NCBI GenBank assembly: GCA_007922225.1
Contig: ML679966.1
Location: 51,857,583-51,921,582 of the forward strand
Direction of reading: 5' to 3'
From: Emydura subglobosa
Taxonomy: Eukaryota; Chordata; Testudines; Chelidae
Length of the DNA: 64,000 nt
In this document: one piece after another, positions 44,938 through 57,053 of the stretch
Position numbering within the stretch: the stretch's first letter is position 1
Layout: each line of letters starts with the position of its first letter
The notes under the pieces: generated by a model
The model's input: only the letters and a program-made list of their open reading frames with translations
What the model was told of the DNA's origin: nothing
Databases searched by the model: none
Position numbers and translations under genes: made by a program

Positions 44938-47170
44938 GGCTTGTTGACAAAAGTCGGCTTTTGTCGTCAAAACAGTGGCTACAATGCTCCTCCCCCTGAC
45001 AAAACTTGCCTGCTTTGCCAAAAAAATAAAACCATCTTGACGAGAGCATAGAACTTTTTCTGACAAAGTAAGATCAACAAAGTGTCCAAGTAGACACTGT
45101 CCTTGGTTATGTCACCATAAATGGCCTCCAGGAGGTTTCCCACAATGCCCATCCTGACCACTCTAGTCAGCAGTTCAAACTCTGCTGCCCTGCAGGCAAG
45201 TACACTGGCATCCACCCCGCCCCCTTTAAAGGTACAGGAAGTTTTGAAATTCCACTTCCTGTTTTCTTGGTATGGGGAGCTCACATCGCATCTTCCCTGC
45301 TGACCACAGTGGCTCCATGCAGCAAACACTCTCCACTTGGAGCACACCTGAGTTGTTAGATCTCCTAGCTCTATAGAGGAGGCTGTGTGGTACCAGCTCT
45401 GCTCCAGCCATAGGAACTTTGATACCTATAGTCATATTTTTTGTGGAATATTGGATAAGGGCTATGAAAAGGACACACATCAGTGCTATGTGAAGATAAA
45501 GGAGTTGAAGCAAGCATACCAGAAGGCAAGGGAGTCAAACTGTTGCACTGGTGGTGCGCCAAAGACCTGCCGCTTCTATAAGGAGCTGGACACCATCCTT
45601 GGTGGTGATCCCACTTCCACCACCAAGATCTCCGTGGATACTTCAGGGGGCTGGAGACAGCGGACATCAGAATCAATCCCCAGGACAAAGTGGTGGACAT
45701 GGAGATCAAGTTGGAGGATGAGATGGGACAGGCAACAGAGTTGTCTAGTACAGTGGGGAGCCAGGACCTCTTCTCGACCCAGGAGTGTTTGAGCCAGTCC
45801 CAATACTCCACCTCTGGTGTGCATGATGCAGGACAGGGGAGCCCTGGTAAGTGATCACTTTGTTGCTCAATTACATGAGATAAAGCTGTCCTTTGCTTTG
45901 TTATGTGCTAGAAGTGGGTTAAGGGATAGAAATGCACAAGAGTAGCTGTGTTTGCATGTGCTTTACATTCCCCTGTGCAGCTATGCAGTGGGGTGGAACA
46001 CAGATTTCCTGGGAATCCTCCAGAGAGATCTCTAGGAAACTTTCTTGGATGTACTTGCTGATCCTCTGCCAAAGGTTCCTTGGCAGAGCTGCTTCCTCTA
46101 TTGTAGGAAACTTTCCTGCACTAATCGGCAATCACTTGTCAGGGACCAAAGCGGCACACAGGCGAGCAGCAGAGGGACCCGGTCTGAAGCCACACACAAG
46201 CAGGAAGTGCACCCTTGCATCCTTGCTTATCCTTAGGAGGGAGATATCAGCTCGAATGACCCCCACTTGTGGAAAATAGCAGTAAAATTTACAATTTGGT
46301 CCCTATTTGCTTGCAGTGATCCCTTTTGAAAGCCACCAAGACTCTTTTCCCCACCTTGAAAGCACCCCTCACCCCGCCCCAGGGCCAAACTCACCATGTT
46401 TAGGGCATTCGTAACTCGGCCACTATTTGCTTGCCATGGGACAGTGAGAAAGAAGTATTTTACTATAATGATTTGATACAGTGAGTGCACTAACAATCAT
46501 GCTTCCATTTATTGTGCTTCTGCAGATGTGGCCTTCAAGGGAACCCGTATACAACAACAGAGAACTTTTGCCAGGTAAGGATGTGAGCAAGGAGGAGGAA
46601 GGATGACATGTTTTGAAAGGTGTTCCAATTTTCAGATGCTGAAAAACAAGAACACAGGGCATGGAGAGAGAGAGTAAATGAAATTTCAATATAGACAGGC
46701 AGGAGAGGGAGGAGAGTCAGAAACAAACTTTAATGGGCCAGGAGTGTATGATCAAGGTGATGCAATAGCAAACAGATGTTGAAGTCCCTTATTGCACTGC
46801 AGGTAGAATACTTGCCCCACCCTGCGGCCCATACAGAACTGCTTTCCATGCCCTCCCTAAACTCCTCCCACACATTCCAAGCACCTTCCTGACCTGTAAC
46901 AGCCATTCACTCCATCTCCTCAGACAGCTTCTAAAATGATAGATGGTATTACACACAGTTATGAAAGACTACATCAGGATATAGCGCTTCACTGTTACCT
47001 GCCTTTCCACTAAGCATTTTGTGTGTGTTGTTAATTGGTATTTAATAAAAACATACACTCTGAAAGATAATCAATCTTTATTTGTCTCCTGCTCCTAGTG
47101 GTTGTGATCGTTGGCATAACTGTTGCTATGTTATGTTACAACTGTTGTTGTAATCGTCGGTAGAGAAAAT
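44938..47170 (+). mobile_element. DNA-transposon-derived block with Myb/SANT gene
   Basis: The left part (44938-45310) is shared, with divergence, with the non-autonomous element at 52517: TTGTCGTCAAAACAGTGG, CAAAATAAAACCA-like, AGATCAACAAAGTGTC, TGGCCTCCAGGAGG, TCCCACAATGCCC and AGGAAGTTTTGAA. It starts AGGGCTTGTTGACA, a degraded TIR. A Myb/SANT-type gene remnant and a polyadenylation-like AATAAAAACATAC (about 47045) follow. The right TIR was not found. Myb/SANT genes accompany Harbinger transposases, but the end sequence also resembles the hAT-like MITEs of this window, so the superfamily remains open. Confidence 0.65.
45317..46740 (+). pseudogene. Myb/SANT-like DNA-binding protein of a transposon, two exons
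   Basis: Exon 1 (from ATG 45317) encodes TLSTWSTPELLDLLAL; a lesion near 45372 shifts the frame, then EAVWYQLCSSHRNFDTY and YEKDTHQCYVKIKELKQAYQ form a Myb/SANT-like trihelix. It is followed by CRFYKELDTILGGDPTST. After another shift (about 45643) the acidic tail reads KLEDEMGQATELSSTVGSQD and LFSTQECLSQSQ. A donor GGTAAGTG at 45845 and an acceptor TTCTGCAG at 46521 would join exon 2 (DVAFKGTRIQQQRTFAR, then AEKQEHRAWRERVNE, probably coiled coil). This layout is common in repetitive reptile genes annotated as Myb/SANT-like proteins. Frameshifts make this copy a pseudogene. Confidence 0.72.
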
Positions 47171-49841
47171 TCTGTAGTACGGATATAATATAGTTCATAC
47201 CTCACCTGCCTATCTTTGTATCAGAGCAAGAATGAAAGAACAAGTAGGGTGCTTAGAGTAGACTTCCAAATGATGTATGATTTATTACATTTCTTTTTCT
47301 TTTTCTCTTTAACTAAGAGGGAATAAAAGATAAGCTTCTTAAAGAAAACAGAAATCTCAAACTCAGGAGAAGCCTTAGGGAAGTTACAAGTCAAAATAGG
47401 AAAAAGAGTGGCAAAAAACATTTAAAGTGGATTATATTAGTCAAAACTATCCAGAACAAAACCCAAGAAATATTGCCTTCCCTTGGACACTGAATTTAAT
47501 TTTTAATAAAACTAAACTGTAAATGTAACATCTGAAAATAGAAACTTATTTGGAGGGATAATTAAGTGAATTTTTAAGTCTGCTGTCAGACTTACAGCAT
47601 TTATCTTTCTTAAGACATTTGAGCTCTTAACAAACATTAACTAATTAAGTCCCCAATCCTGCAATGTGATTACACAGGTGGACTGATGCAGAACCCCACT
47701 GAAGTTAATGGAGCTCCATGTAGATGCATCAATCTATCTGCATGCAGGATCAGAGCATAAGTCTCTCTGTTAGCTTAGTGAAATACTTAAGAGATATCTT
47801 GGAGGCTTACAACTGAAGTGCTGCTGTTGTTTAACACTAATTTATAAAACAGCTAAAGAGCAGTATAGGATAAAACACAAACTAAAGTTTAGAATGTGCA
47901 ATAAATAATATGGTAGCTAAATAATAAACAGACTTTGTACTTCCGATGTGCACAATGGCACTATAGATAGATAGGAATTGGAACTAGAACGTGGCTCAGT
48001 TACCACAATTGACACCCCATGTCTTATTGAAAGTGGTAGCTGTTACAATGACTTTGATTTTATATGCAATGACACTGGCTCAGCGTCAGCTGTGAAAGAG
48101 GAGTGTCTGGGAGACTTACGATACCTGAAAATGAACAAACATAAGGGAATACACAGACACAGTCCTCAGACTAAAGTCAAAACAGAAAATGCAAAGCCTT
48201 CTCTGAACTGCCTCCACTGGAAGAACGCCATCTTTTAAACCACCAACACCATTATTCTGTAGCATATTCGAGCTAAAATAAATGCAGCTATGACAATTTA
48301 CATTAGCTGAGGACCTGCCCAATGGTGTTTATTGGAAGTATGTTAGTGCAATGCTGCTCTTTATTCAAAACACTTCTTATGGTATTCAAGAATTTAGATA
48401 CATAACTCACATTAATGTTTCTGAGAAACAAAAAATTAAATCCTTGCACATGGCATTGAAAATCTCTCTCTATGGGCCATTTTTCCTTTCATTTCAAGCC
48501 TCTCTAGTCTTCCTTATTTAATATTAAATAGAGCCTCAGTCATCATTAAGGTTCCCCTCCCTCCAGCAAGAAATAACTAACTTTCGTTTTTATTTCTTGT
48601 TCTATACAAGCATGTTTATTATCATTCTGTTAAGTGACAATTCCTGAAATGCATTACTGAGTCTAATATGGCCAGTCCTGTAGTGAAATCATGAAGTTAA
48701 ATTGTTTATTGGAAACTAACTTTTTAGAATTTTCACATTACAATCTAAATATGAGTCAATAAATCCTATTTCAGTAATCCATTATGATTCTGCAAGGCAA
48801 TCAAAATTCAGTTAAACTCTATATCCGTGCACATTCAATAGATGTGTCAACCTAAAGTTCATAATTAGTAAGAGATGGAAATTACCATCCTTTGTCTAGA
48901 CATAAAGATACTTATTGGACGCAGTGTCATCAAAAGCAGAAACCTATTGTTAAAATTAGTCAATTATTTTGACTAATTCAAGTAGTCACTGACTTCAAAT
49001 TGAAAACCCAGAAGCCCTTTCATTACATTTCATTTAGCATTAGCAACATTTCTGATTGGGATATTTTATAAATGATGGCTGTTCATTAGTCATTGGTATA
49101 ATTAGACTACATAATTGTTCAAGTCAGATTTGAGTAGTGCTATTTTAGGAAAGCTAAAACCTGAAGCGTGAATCTGAATGCATTCAGATATGACCACAAA
49201 GAAGAATATTAAATGACATGATTTGGAGCTCTGTTACCTGTGTGATCTTTTTCATATTTAAAACTGTAATGAAAGTATGGTACATTAAAGAAAAACATAG
49301 CAATTGAAACACATCTTAAGACACAGAGGGCCAGATTTTCTGCTGGTGAAAAGTGGCATAGCTCCACCGAAGTGGCTGACGAGATATACAATCCATATCT
49401 TGCAAGTATAAAAACTAACCTTATTCTCTCGGAAATTTAATAGCCTGGAAGTGATATAAATAATCACACGAGTGGAGATGGGACAGACTACTTACAATGA
49501 AAACAGAGACTTGTTTTGCTATTTTTCCTTGATTTACCTTCAGAACAAAACCAGACAAACTAGTCACTGATATATTTAGAAGTTCAGACTGGATTCATAA
49601 GAGAATGTGAAATATGGCTTAGGACCATTGCTTAAAAAAATAAATAACCATGACAAGGTGTTAAAAATCAAATAAATTAATGTAGTAACTAACACTACAG
49701 TGGGATTATAAAATGTTATGAAAAATTTCTAGAATCCCTGCATCTCATTTTCACCTGCTATGAAAATGTGTTTTAGTTTAAAATACACTAACAAGTTAAC
49801 ATTATTTATGGCCTTTAGAAAAAGTGATAAACATAGGCTTT
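47171..49841. other. No gene recognised; one palindromic repeat
   Basis: 47651-47760 is a palindromic repeat (CCCCAATCCTGCAATGTGAT ... TGCATGCAGGATCAGAGC around CCACTGAAGTTAATGGAG). A half copy of another lies at 48283-48318, and 49327-49380 is another (GGGCCAGATTTTCTGCTGGT). The 86-codon frame at 47978-48238 has no motif. 48830-49150 is repeat-free and AT-rich. Confidence 0.45.
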
Positions 49842-50440
49842 TGTGACAGATATTGCAATCCCATGCAATATCTTTGGGGACTGTACTGTATTAAGTTATA
49901 TATCACTGTGGGCCAGGCATTGTAAATAATTGCAATAGAGAGAGTTACCAAAACTCCTTCAGGAACCAGAAATAATGGGAGTGATTAAGGTGAATCACTG
50001 AAGTTGTAAACTCCTTCAGGGGGATACATCCGCTATGGAGGCTTGCATATACTGGTTCAGCTGGGTTTTCCATAAACCAAGAGACAAAAAGACTTTTGAC
50101 ATACAAAGGCTGTGTTTAAACTGACTCAGGCCTTCTTTATGATTCAACAAGTGGATAAGACCTGTCCAATGGGGGTCCCAACTCTTGAAAGGTTAGAAAG
50201 ACTTTCGCCTAGTAGGGCCCCATAATAGATGACTCCTGGTATTTTTAGTTTGTTTACATCAGTTTATTTATTTAAATGTGTCTTCTCTGTAATTTTTACT
50301 TTAAGAATAAATATGCATACTTAAAAAGAGCTGAGTGGCAACTTGTAACTGCAGGCAATAAACATTGCCCTGGAAGAGAAAGCAAAGCACAGGTGCTGGC
50401 CTTTATCCAGACTGTGAAAAGGACTAGGGTGTAGTTGGTC
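49842..50440 (+). repeat. LTR-like dispersed repeat (candidate)
   Basis: It starts TGTGACAGATATTGCAATCC and contains GGGGGATACATCCGC, CAAGTGGATAAGACCTGTCC and, near the 3' side, AAGAATAAATATGCATAC followed by TGCAGGCAATAAACATTGCC. A TGTGACAG start plus a late polyadenylation signal is LTR-like. No internal region or partner LTR is visible, so at most it is a solitary LTR. Confidence 0.4.
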
Positions 50441-50995
50441 AGCCTAGCAGTCACTGCTGGGCTGTAGCCCACAGATCAGGGATGGTAGTCAGTGAGCAGG
50501 GGTCAGAAGAATCACTAGAGCCAGGTTTAAAAAGCAAGACTAAGGGTCAAAGTCAGTCTGGAGTTGGAGACTAGAGATCAGAGGTAGTATCAAGCTAGAG
50601 TCATAAGACAAGAGTAAGGGTCCTAGTCAGCCTGGAATCAGGGCTAGAGATCAGGAGATAAGGTGAGGTCTGGTGTCACAGCAGGCCAAAAGTCTACGTT
50701 GTTGCCCAGGCAACTTCCTGGGGCACCTTCCAGGGTTAAATAGTGTGGTGGGCCAATCAGAGAACCATAGAGTATTGTCATTCTGGGTCCCTTGCACTGC
50801 ACTTCCTGTGGCACCTATTCTCCAGTGCTTGTTGGCTACAGTTCTGCATGGTCTCCTGTGGCACTGGGACACTGTGGGAACGTCAGCCATCCCATGCTCT
50901 ACAGACCTGGCAGACAGACCTGGGCTCTAGTCCCAGCATCCTTACAGACTGGCTTGCTGGTGATATCATAGTAAGGCAGAAGGCTATCTTGCCTT
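50441..50995. repeat. GTCAG/GATCAG-rich dispersed repeat
   Basis: The first half has many imperfect repetitions of AGTCAG, GATCAG and CTAGAG words (GGTCAAAGTCAGTCTGGAGT; GGTCCTAGTCAGCCTGG), like a decayed minisatellite. The second half is GC-richer (GCCCAGGCAACTTCCTGGGG; GGGCCAATCAGAG). Motif-free frames occur on both strands. It is probably part of a larger dispersed repeat. Confidence 0.45.
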
Positions 50996-51828
50996 AAAAT
51001 CCTGGTCAGACAGGAGTGGGACAAGGGTCCCTAGTGCCCAGAGACAAGTGATGATTAGAGACCTGACTGGCACTCCTGGACTAGACCATGGGGAAATACA
51101 GATGCAGTTACCCTGAAACTGTGACATCTCTGATTTTAAATGGTACTCACTGTAGGCACAAGCACCCATCCACCCTTAGTACCCTTCAGGATCAGCACCC
51201 ACTTCTTTCCTTCACATCTCATAACTAAAGATGTGGGAGGAAGGCTTACGTACAGTGGTTTCACAAATGCCATATGTGATTCGCTATTAACAATGAAAAC
51301 TTAGATAATGAGGAAATATATATATTTTTGCATATAATGGAATTTATCTGAGGGGGATCTGGGGGAAAAAGGAAGTGCTTTTTAAAAAATGGGATTCCAG
51401 TAGCACCATTCACATCATAGCAGGGACATACCATACTGTTAAAACTAAATATGTTATCTTGCATCTTTATCAAATAGTCTTTACTGAATCCAATGGCATA
51501 CCATGAGTAATGACTCCTCACGTGAATAAGGGTTTGCAGAATCAGATAGTACATTTTAAAATGGCACTCAGCTTAGCCCATAATTTTTTCAGGTACAATC
51601 TTTCTGTCTTTAACTGTACAATCACTTACAGGCACAAATGATAGGATTTAACCACAATCACGTAAATACTATCATTTGTTCCTGCAATCAACTGCAGTTG
51701 CAATTTAGAGGCACTCTTTCAAAATCACACCCTTTTAATGGTCAGTGTTTGACATAACCGGAGCCAGATGTGATTTATCATATGGCTGTTCAGGAAATGT
51801 GAAAGATGCATGTTTTCTAGACTAATTT

Positions 51829-51864
<36 letters not shown>

Positions 51865-52516
51865 TTTAAAAGTAGTTTTGGCCTACCAACACTGGGTTGG
51901 ACAAATAAATGCATACATTTGGATATGACAAGGTAAAATTTAGTTAGATATGTATAATTATTCACTTGCAGTTATTGGAATTTTCTCACATCTACAGATA
52001 ACAAATGGCTGTTGCTGACAGTTCAGCCCTCAGAGTCAGTTATGCTCATCATACAAACACTATCAAAAATAATCTTGGGATTTAAGTAAAAGCAAATTAA
52101 CTTAAAAAAAAGATTGGATGATAATAGCTACACAGAAATGGGTGTATTATTTCTGCTACAAAAGTGCTAACTACAGGTAGTCTCAAGTTATAAAGTCCAT
52201 ATCTGGGCTTCGGTTTGTATTTCAACCGCCAGCTCTCCAAAGGTCAGGGCTGTTCAGAAATGAAGCTTTGATTAAGCTTAATGCCAGAAGAAATTTCAAT
52301 TGTAAAATTTGGATTTGAACTCAGTTCTGGATTTCAAACTCCCTCACAGTTCAGCCTTTGGTGCTAAATGGATCCTTTTTCACTTTATAATGGATAAAAT
52401 GAAATAAATTATTCCTTTTCTAAATGTCTAAAAGGATTGTTAGAACTGGAACTACTTAGCAATCAGAAGTCTGGATTTCTGATAACATTAACAGAAAGGG
52501 CTCAGTTCACCACCTT
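50996..52516. other. No gene recognised; (AC)15 microsatellite
   Basis: A perfect (AC)15 tract lies at 51833-51862. Otherwise this is AT-rich sequence. The 97-codon - strand frame 51261-51554 lacks motifs. Confidence 0.55.
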
Positions 52517-53232
52517 TAGACCTTGTTTACACTACACTTGCTGGATGCAGGGCAGTTTTTGTCAACAAAACAGTGGAGGTGTACACACTACAATGCTCTT
52601 TCCACCAACAATATTTTCCTGATTTGCTGACAAAATAAAACCACCTTGATGAGAGGCATAGATCTTTTGGTGGCAAATTTAGATCGACAAAGTGTCAGTG
52701 TAGAAACTGCGTTCCTTACATCGCCATAACTGGCCTCCAGGGGGTATCCCACAATGCCCTTTGTGACCGCCGTGTTCACCATTTTGAAGTCCGCTGCCCT
52801 GCATCCAGCTACACAGGTATGTGTCCCTCTCCTTTCAAAGCCCCAGGAAGTTTTGAACTTGAATACTGGACAGCAGTGCAGGATCCATGCTTTCTGACAG
52901 ATGTCTGGGTTTCAGGTTACCAGTGCAGTTGAAAAGTGGCTGGCAATCTAGTAGGATGCTCATGAAACAATAAGATTGAGAAACCATCTTGTGATGCTGC
53001 ACCTGCCCTCATAAGGCCTTGCAAACTCTTCACAAAGCACCCTGAGGCCTACTGCACAGAGGATAGCTACTCAGAGTGCACTGCTCGCTTTGTCAATGCA
53101 AGAGCTGCTATTGGGGATGTGCTCCACTGACACAAAGAGCATGGTATGGACCTGCAACAGTGGTGTACTTACAGCGGTGACTCTACATCGACGCAATTTA
53201 AGTCAACTTAATTTTGTAGTATAGACATAGCC
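52517..53232. mobile_element. Non-autonomous DNA transposon related to the 44938 element
   Basis: The left end GACCTTGTTTACACTACACT and the right end TTTTGTAGTATAGACATAGC (reverse complement GCTATGTCTATACTACAAAA) form a TIR. The first ~350 bases match 44938-45250 in order (GTCAACAAAACAGTGG, CAAAATAAAACCACCTTGAT, GATCGACAAAGTGTCAG, ACTGGCCTCCAGGGGG, TATCCCACAATGCCC, CCCAGGAAGTTTTGAA). The second half lacks the Myb/SANT gene, so this looks like an internally deleted or recombined copy. Confidence 0.75.
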
Positions 53233-56200
53233 CCAGACTTTTGATGAGTTTTATCACATCAGTTTTGATGTGAGCAAACTGCAAAAATAAATGAAAAAGT
53301 TGTTAGGTGAACCATTCAAATGTTGCTCTGCTTGGGAACCCACTGGTATTACTCGCTTAACAGGGTCTGAAATATGTTCAATAGTTATTTTAACCAATAA
53401 TCCCCATTCAGTTCCATTTGCCCTCCATCATAACTCCTAAAGGAGACTTCACAAGATGGATTTGGTGGATCTTGACTACAAATAAAGTTTCCAAAACATT
53501 TTTTCATGTTGCTTTATTTAGAAGTTCACATTAAATTTAGAGATGGCAATTAAAGTTTTATCCTATTTATGCATATGCATGCCGTAAAGGACACAGGACA
53601 TATCTGGATTCGGGTGTGTGACTTTGTTTGACAAAACATATAACAAAAGTTAGCATTGCTGAAAGATACTTAAATACACTTTTTGTATGTAGGCCAACAG
53701 TTAGTAGGATAAAGGCCACATACTTGTCCTAGCCACTACTCCACATCTTCGGCTATTTTCCCAGTGTCATAACTAACTCATTGTCATGAGAGTGAGTGGA
53801 AGCATGTGAATGCATATCCTTGAATAAGTCATGAATTACATTTAAACAGTCAAGACATTTAAGTCTGGGGCCGTAAGTGGAAGCTGACCTAACAAATCTT
53901 ATCACATGGCTTCTTCTTGCATTATGTTTTCTAGAGACATCTATTCGCAGTAAATAATGAATTCAGCTACAAAATGTACACCCCAGCTTGGAAACTTTGA
54001 TGCAACCCTAAGACTAGGTGTCAAGTCATTGGTCCCTGATGACTTATACCAACATGCTGGAACCCCTAACTGGCCAAGAGTATGCCTGTGGATGGGCAGA
54101 GGAATCACTGATCCCTAACAACAGGTGTCAACTACGTTGAGAAAAAGGGTGGGAAAAGACTCTCTTTCATCAACTAGATAACTGAAGCTGTATCCTGTTC
54201 TGTTCCCCAGACTGGCCACCTGGTAGAGAAGTGAAGAGCTCTGGCACCAACTAAGCCAAGCCTGAGCTGTAACCAAGAGAGAGGTAAAGATCAAAGCCCC
54301 AGCACATGTGAAAATGCAGTATGTCTTATCAATGAAGATACTGGTCAATATCAACTGAAAGCCAAAGTAAGACCAATCATGTGAGTGAGACATTAAAAAG
54401 AATGTGGTCAAAGATCGAGCAATTTTAAAAGAGCAATTTTAGGATGCTCGAATCGTTGCAAACACCCACTAGATTGTTTGTGAATGTGTGTGTCTCTCTT
54501 TGCATTACTAACTGTTCCCCAAATTAGACACTCAACCCTTACATCTATTACTGAAACAGTGAGGGACCCCTGGGTTAAATCAATGATGTTTTCAAGTTGC
54601 TCTGAGGCTCGAGTTTAATAAATCATTTGTGTTTATGCCAGACTATCAGAGTACTATAGGCATTGTGTAACATAGGAAGGGAAATATATTAGACCAACCA
54701 GCTAATATAATCTTTGTGAGCAGCCAAGCTTAATGTGAGAAATGTAGCCAGGAAGCTACCTTGAAAGCATTTTAAGAATTGTATTTCCTTAATATCAAGG
54801 TGAAGTAACAACTGCTGCTTTCAGCAAATTGAGTTAAATTAAATCTAAACAATTGACATTGTGTTTCAACTGTAATATCAATTTGACCATTATAATGTAT
54901 TTCTTGTAAATTAAGTCAGGAAAACTAAGTTCACCTAGCTAGTAACATATTTCACTTAAACAATATTTGTTTTATAACTGTCATCCTAATCTTTTAATTT
55001 ATAAAATATACACTGAACTGGTTTATTTTCCAAATCTTCCNNNNNNNNNNCTTCCCTGCAGACAAAAGTTATCTATATTGGAGAAAAGGTAGAAAGAATC
55101 CTTCACAGTCATTCCTGAGCCAATTCTATATTTCAATAATTTAAAATATAGCCCTATTATTCCAATAACGCACATAAACATATCTGAGAAACACAGTAAC
55201 AGCTATTGTTCTTTTGGATGCTGATTTTAATTTATTGAGCTATCTAATACACCTCTGTATGGTCTCTTCTGTCTAACAGCCAAATGTTGAGTACTGCCTG
55301 AAATGTAAAATAGTGAAAAAGCTTTTACCTTTTCAGTTTTGATAAATCGACCATTTTACTGATATGGAATCCAATGGTTCTTCAGTAATTGAAGCCATCA
55401 GATCTTAAATGATGTATGTTTAAGTAAAGCACCATGAAGCTTTGGCCTGAAATAGTTCTCTAAAATTCTTCAACAGGATTCTGCCAAGTCTTGATAAGAC
55501 ACCAAATGGGTATTATAAGGTAAAAGCCTTGCTCATTAAACCCTATCGCCGTGGATTCTGAAGTTGAATTTCTCTTTTAAAAATGACCAATAAAGCTTTT
55601 TGAATAATTAAACATTTGTTGCACATTTTCCCTTCCAAGGAAATAGTACACAGTGTTTTTTAAGTGCATGTAAGACTAAACACTGCTGTCAGAAAAACTA
55701 CCCTGTGTATCATAGATGCAGGTAGAACTACTGAAAGCTTTTCTAATGAGCATCCAGCTCAAAAGTGAAGGTTTTTCAAAGTAGCTGAAAGGGTTACTCC
55801 CTAACAGGCTGCTTTCTCTTCACGGCTGCCCTAATATCTTCATTAGACTCAGTGTCTAGATTAAGCCTGAAAAGTTTAAAACTACAACCTGCCAGCTGGT
55901 GACAATTTAAAGATGTGTGTGCGCGGACTCCATTAGGGATGATGGAACAAAATGCCACATTTATTACAATGTCACAGTATTTCCAACCCCAAATATTTGC
56001 CAATAATGAGGTAGCCCTTAAAAACTCATCAGAATGGGTTAAACTTGATGAGAGTTTTATAAAAATCAGAAATTTGGGAGTCTTTTCCTTTGCATTCTGG
56101 TTTCTGAACTTTCTGGATACATTCAGGTTGTTTTCACGTTATTCTCCGCAACCATGAAGGCTGGAAGCTTACTAAAATGAAAGCTGAGTTCCTCACTAGT

Positions 56201-56756
56201 AACTTGACCACAGGAGAAGTGGCTTTAACAAAAATACCCAATATCTAGACATGTACAATTTGTTAACACTGAGGTCATGAATTAAATGGCATGGGATATG
56301 ACAAGGTGAACTTAATAATAGCTTGAGTCAAACAGTTACAGAAAAACCGTGTTGTGAATTAAAAACTAACAAGTCTATTGCTGTCTCCTAATATATATGT
56401 AGAAGTCACTCATGCTCATGGAAATTACATGTGCGCCTAGAGAAAACAGAACCCACTAAGACTTTGAAACAGCATTGCTAGAGCCCTCTTTTTGTTAACA
56501 AACACGTGAAAAAACAGCTTAGCAACGGAATATTGGAGGAAGAGAGGAGAGAACACAACATTGGTGCTTAAATTTGCTTTCTTTTCCTTCCAGAATACTT
56601 AGAAGTAGTATTTTTCTATTTTGCAAATATTAGGATAATCAAACAATGTTTTGAACTACCACTAGAATGAAATGTTATCTATTGAATGATACATTTGCTC
56701 TTGAATATGAAGAAATCTATATCCTGCAATTTCTGAGATGAGTATGAAATTTCACT
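53233..56756. other. No gene recognised; contains an assembly gap
   Basis: 10 N residues at 55041-55050 mark a gap, flanked by AATCTTCC and CTTCCCTGC. 53990-54650 has mixed composition with AATAAATCATTTGTG near 54618 and may be an unrecognised dispersed repeat. 55490-56050 is repeat-free. No exon could be supported. Confidence 0.5.
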
Positions 56757-57053
56757 ACCTCACTGTTCATTCGTCTTTCCAGATCATTAATAAATATATC
56801 AAACAAGGGACTTACTTATTACTAAACCTTGAGGCACCTCACTGTTAAACTTTTGACACAATGAAAATTGACCATTTAATCCAATCTTTCTGCCTCCTAG
56901 CTAGTTTTTGACCCAAGAGAGTAAATTCCCTCTTACCCTATGAAAACTTACCTTCTTTAGTAACTTCTTGTGCTGTACTTTGTAAAGGCCTTTTGGAAAT
57001 CTAAATAAATTATATCAGCTGGTTTTCCCTTATCCTCAGTAACTGATCCTGCA
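56757..57053 (-). pseudogene. L3/CR1-type LINE reverse transcriptase remnant, antisense
   Basis: The - strand reads EDKGKPADIIYLDFQKAF (RT motif A region) near 57045-56990. A degraded spacer follows, then the motif B block near 56840 (VRCLKV replacing SGVPQG) and YLLMIWK-like sequence (expected FINDLE) near 56785. The + strand contains TGAGGCACCTCACTGTTAAA and CTAGCTAGTTTTTGACCCAA, the usual antisense landmarks of L3. Many stops mark it as ancient. Confidence 0.75.

Noticed and set aside
47978..48238. 86-codon frame that looks fairly complex
   Set aside because: No recognised domain, no splice sites, and it ends next to a palindromic repeat. Cannot be supported as a gene.
51833..51862. CRISPR-like or regulatory repeat array
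   Set aside because: A simple (AC)15 microsatellite without spacers.
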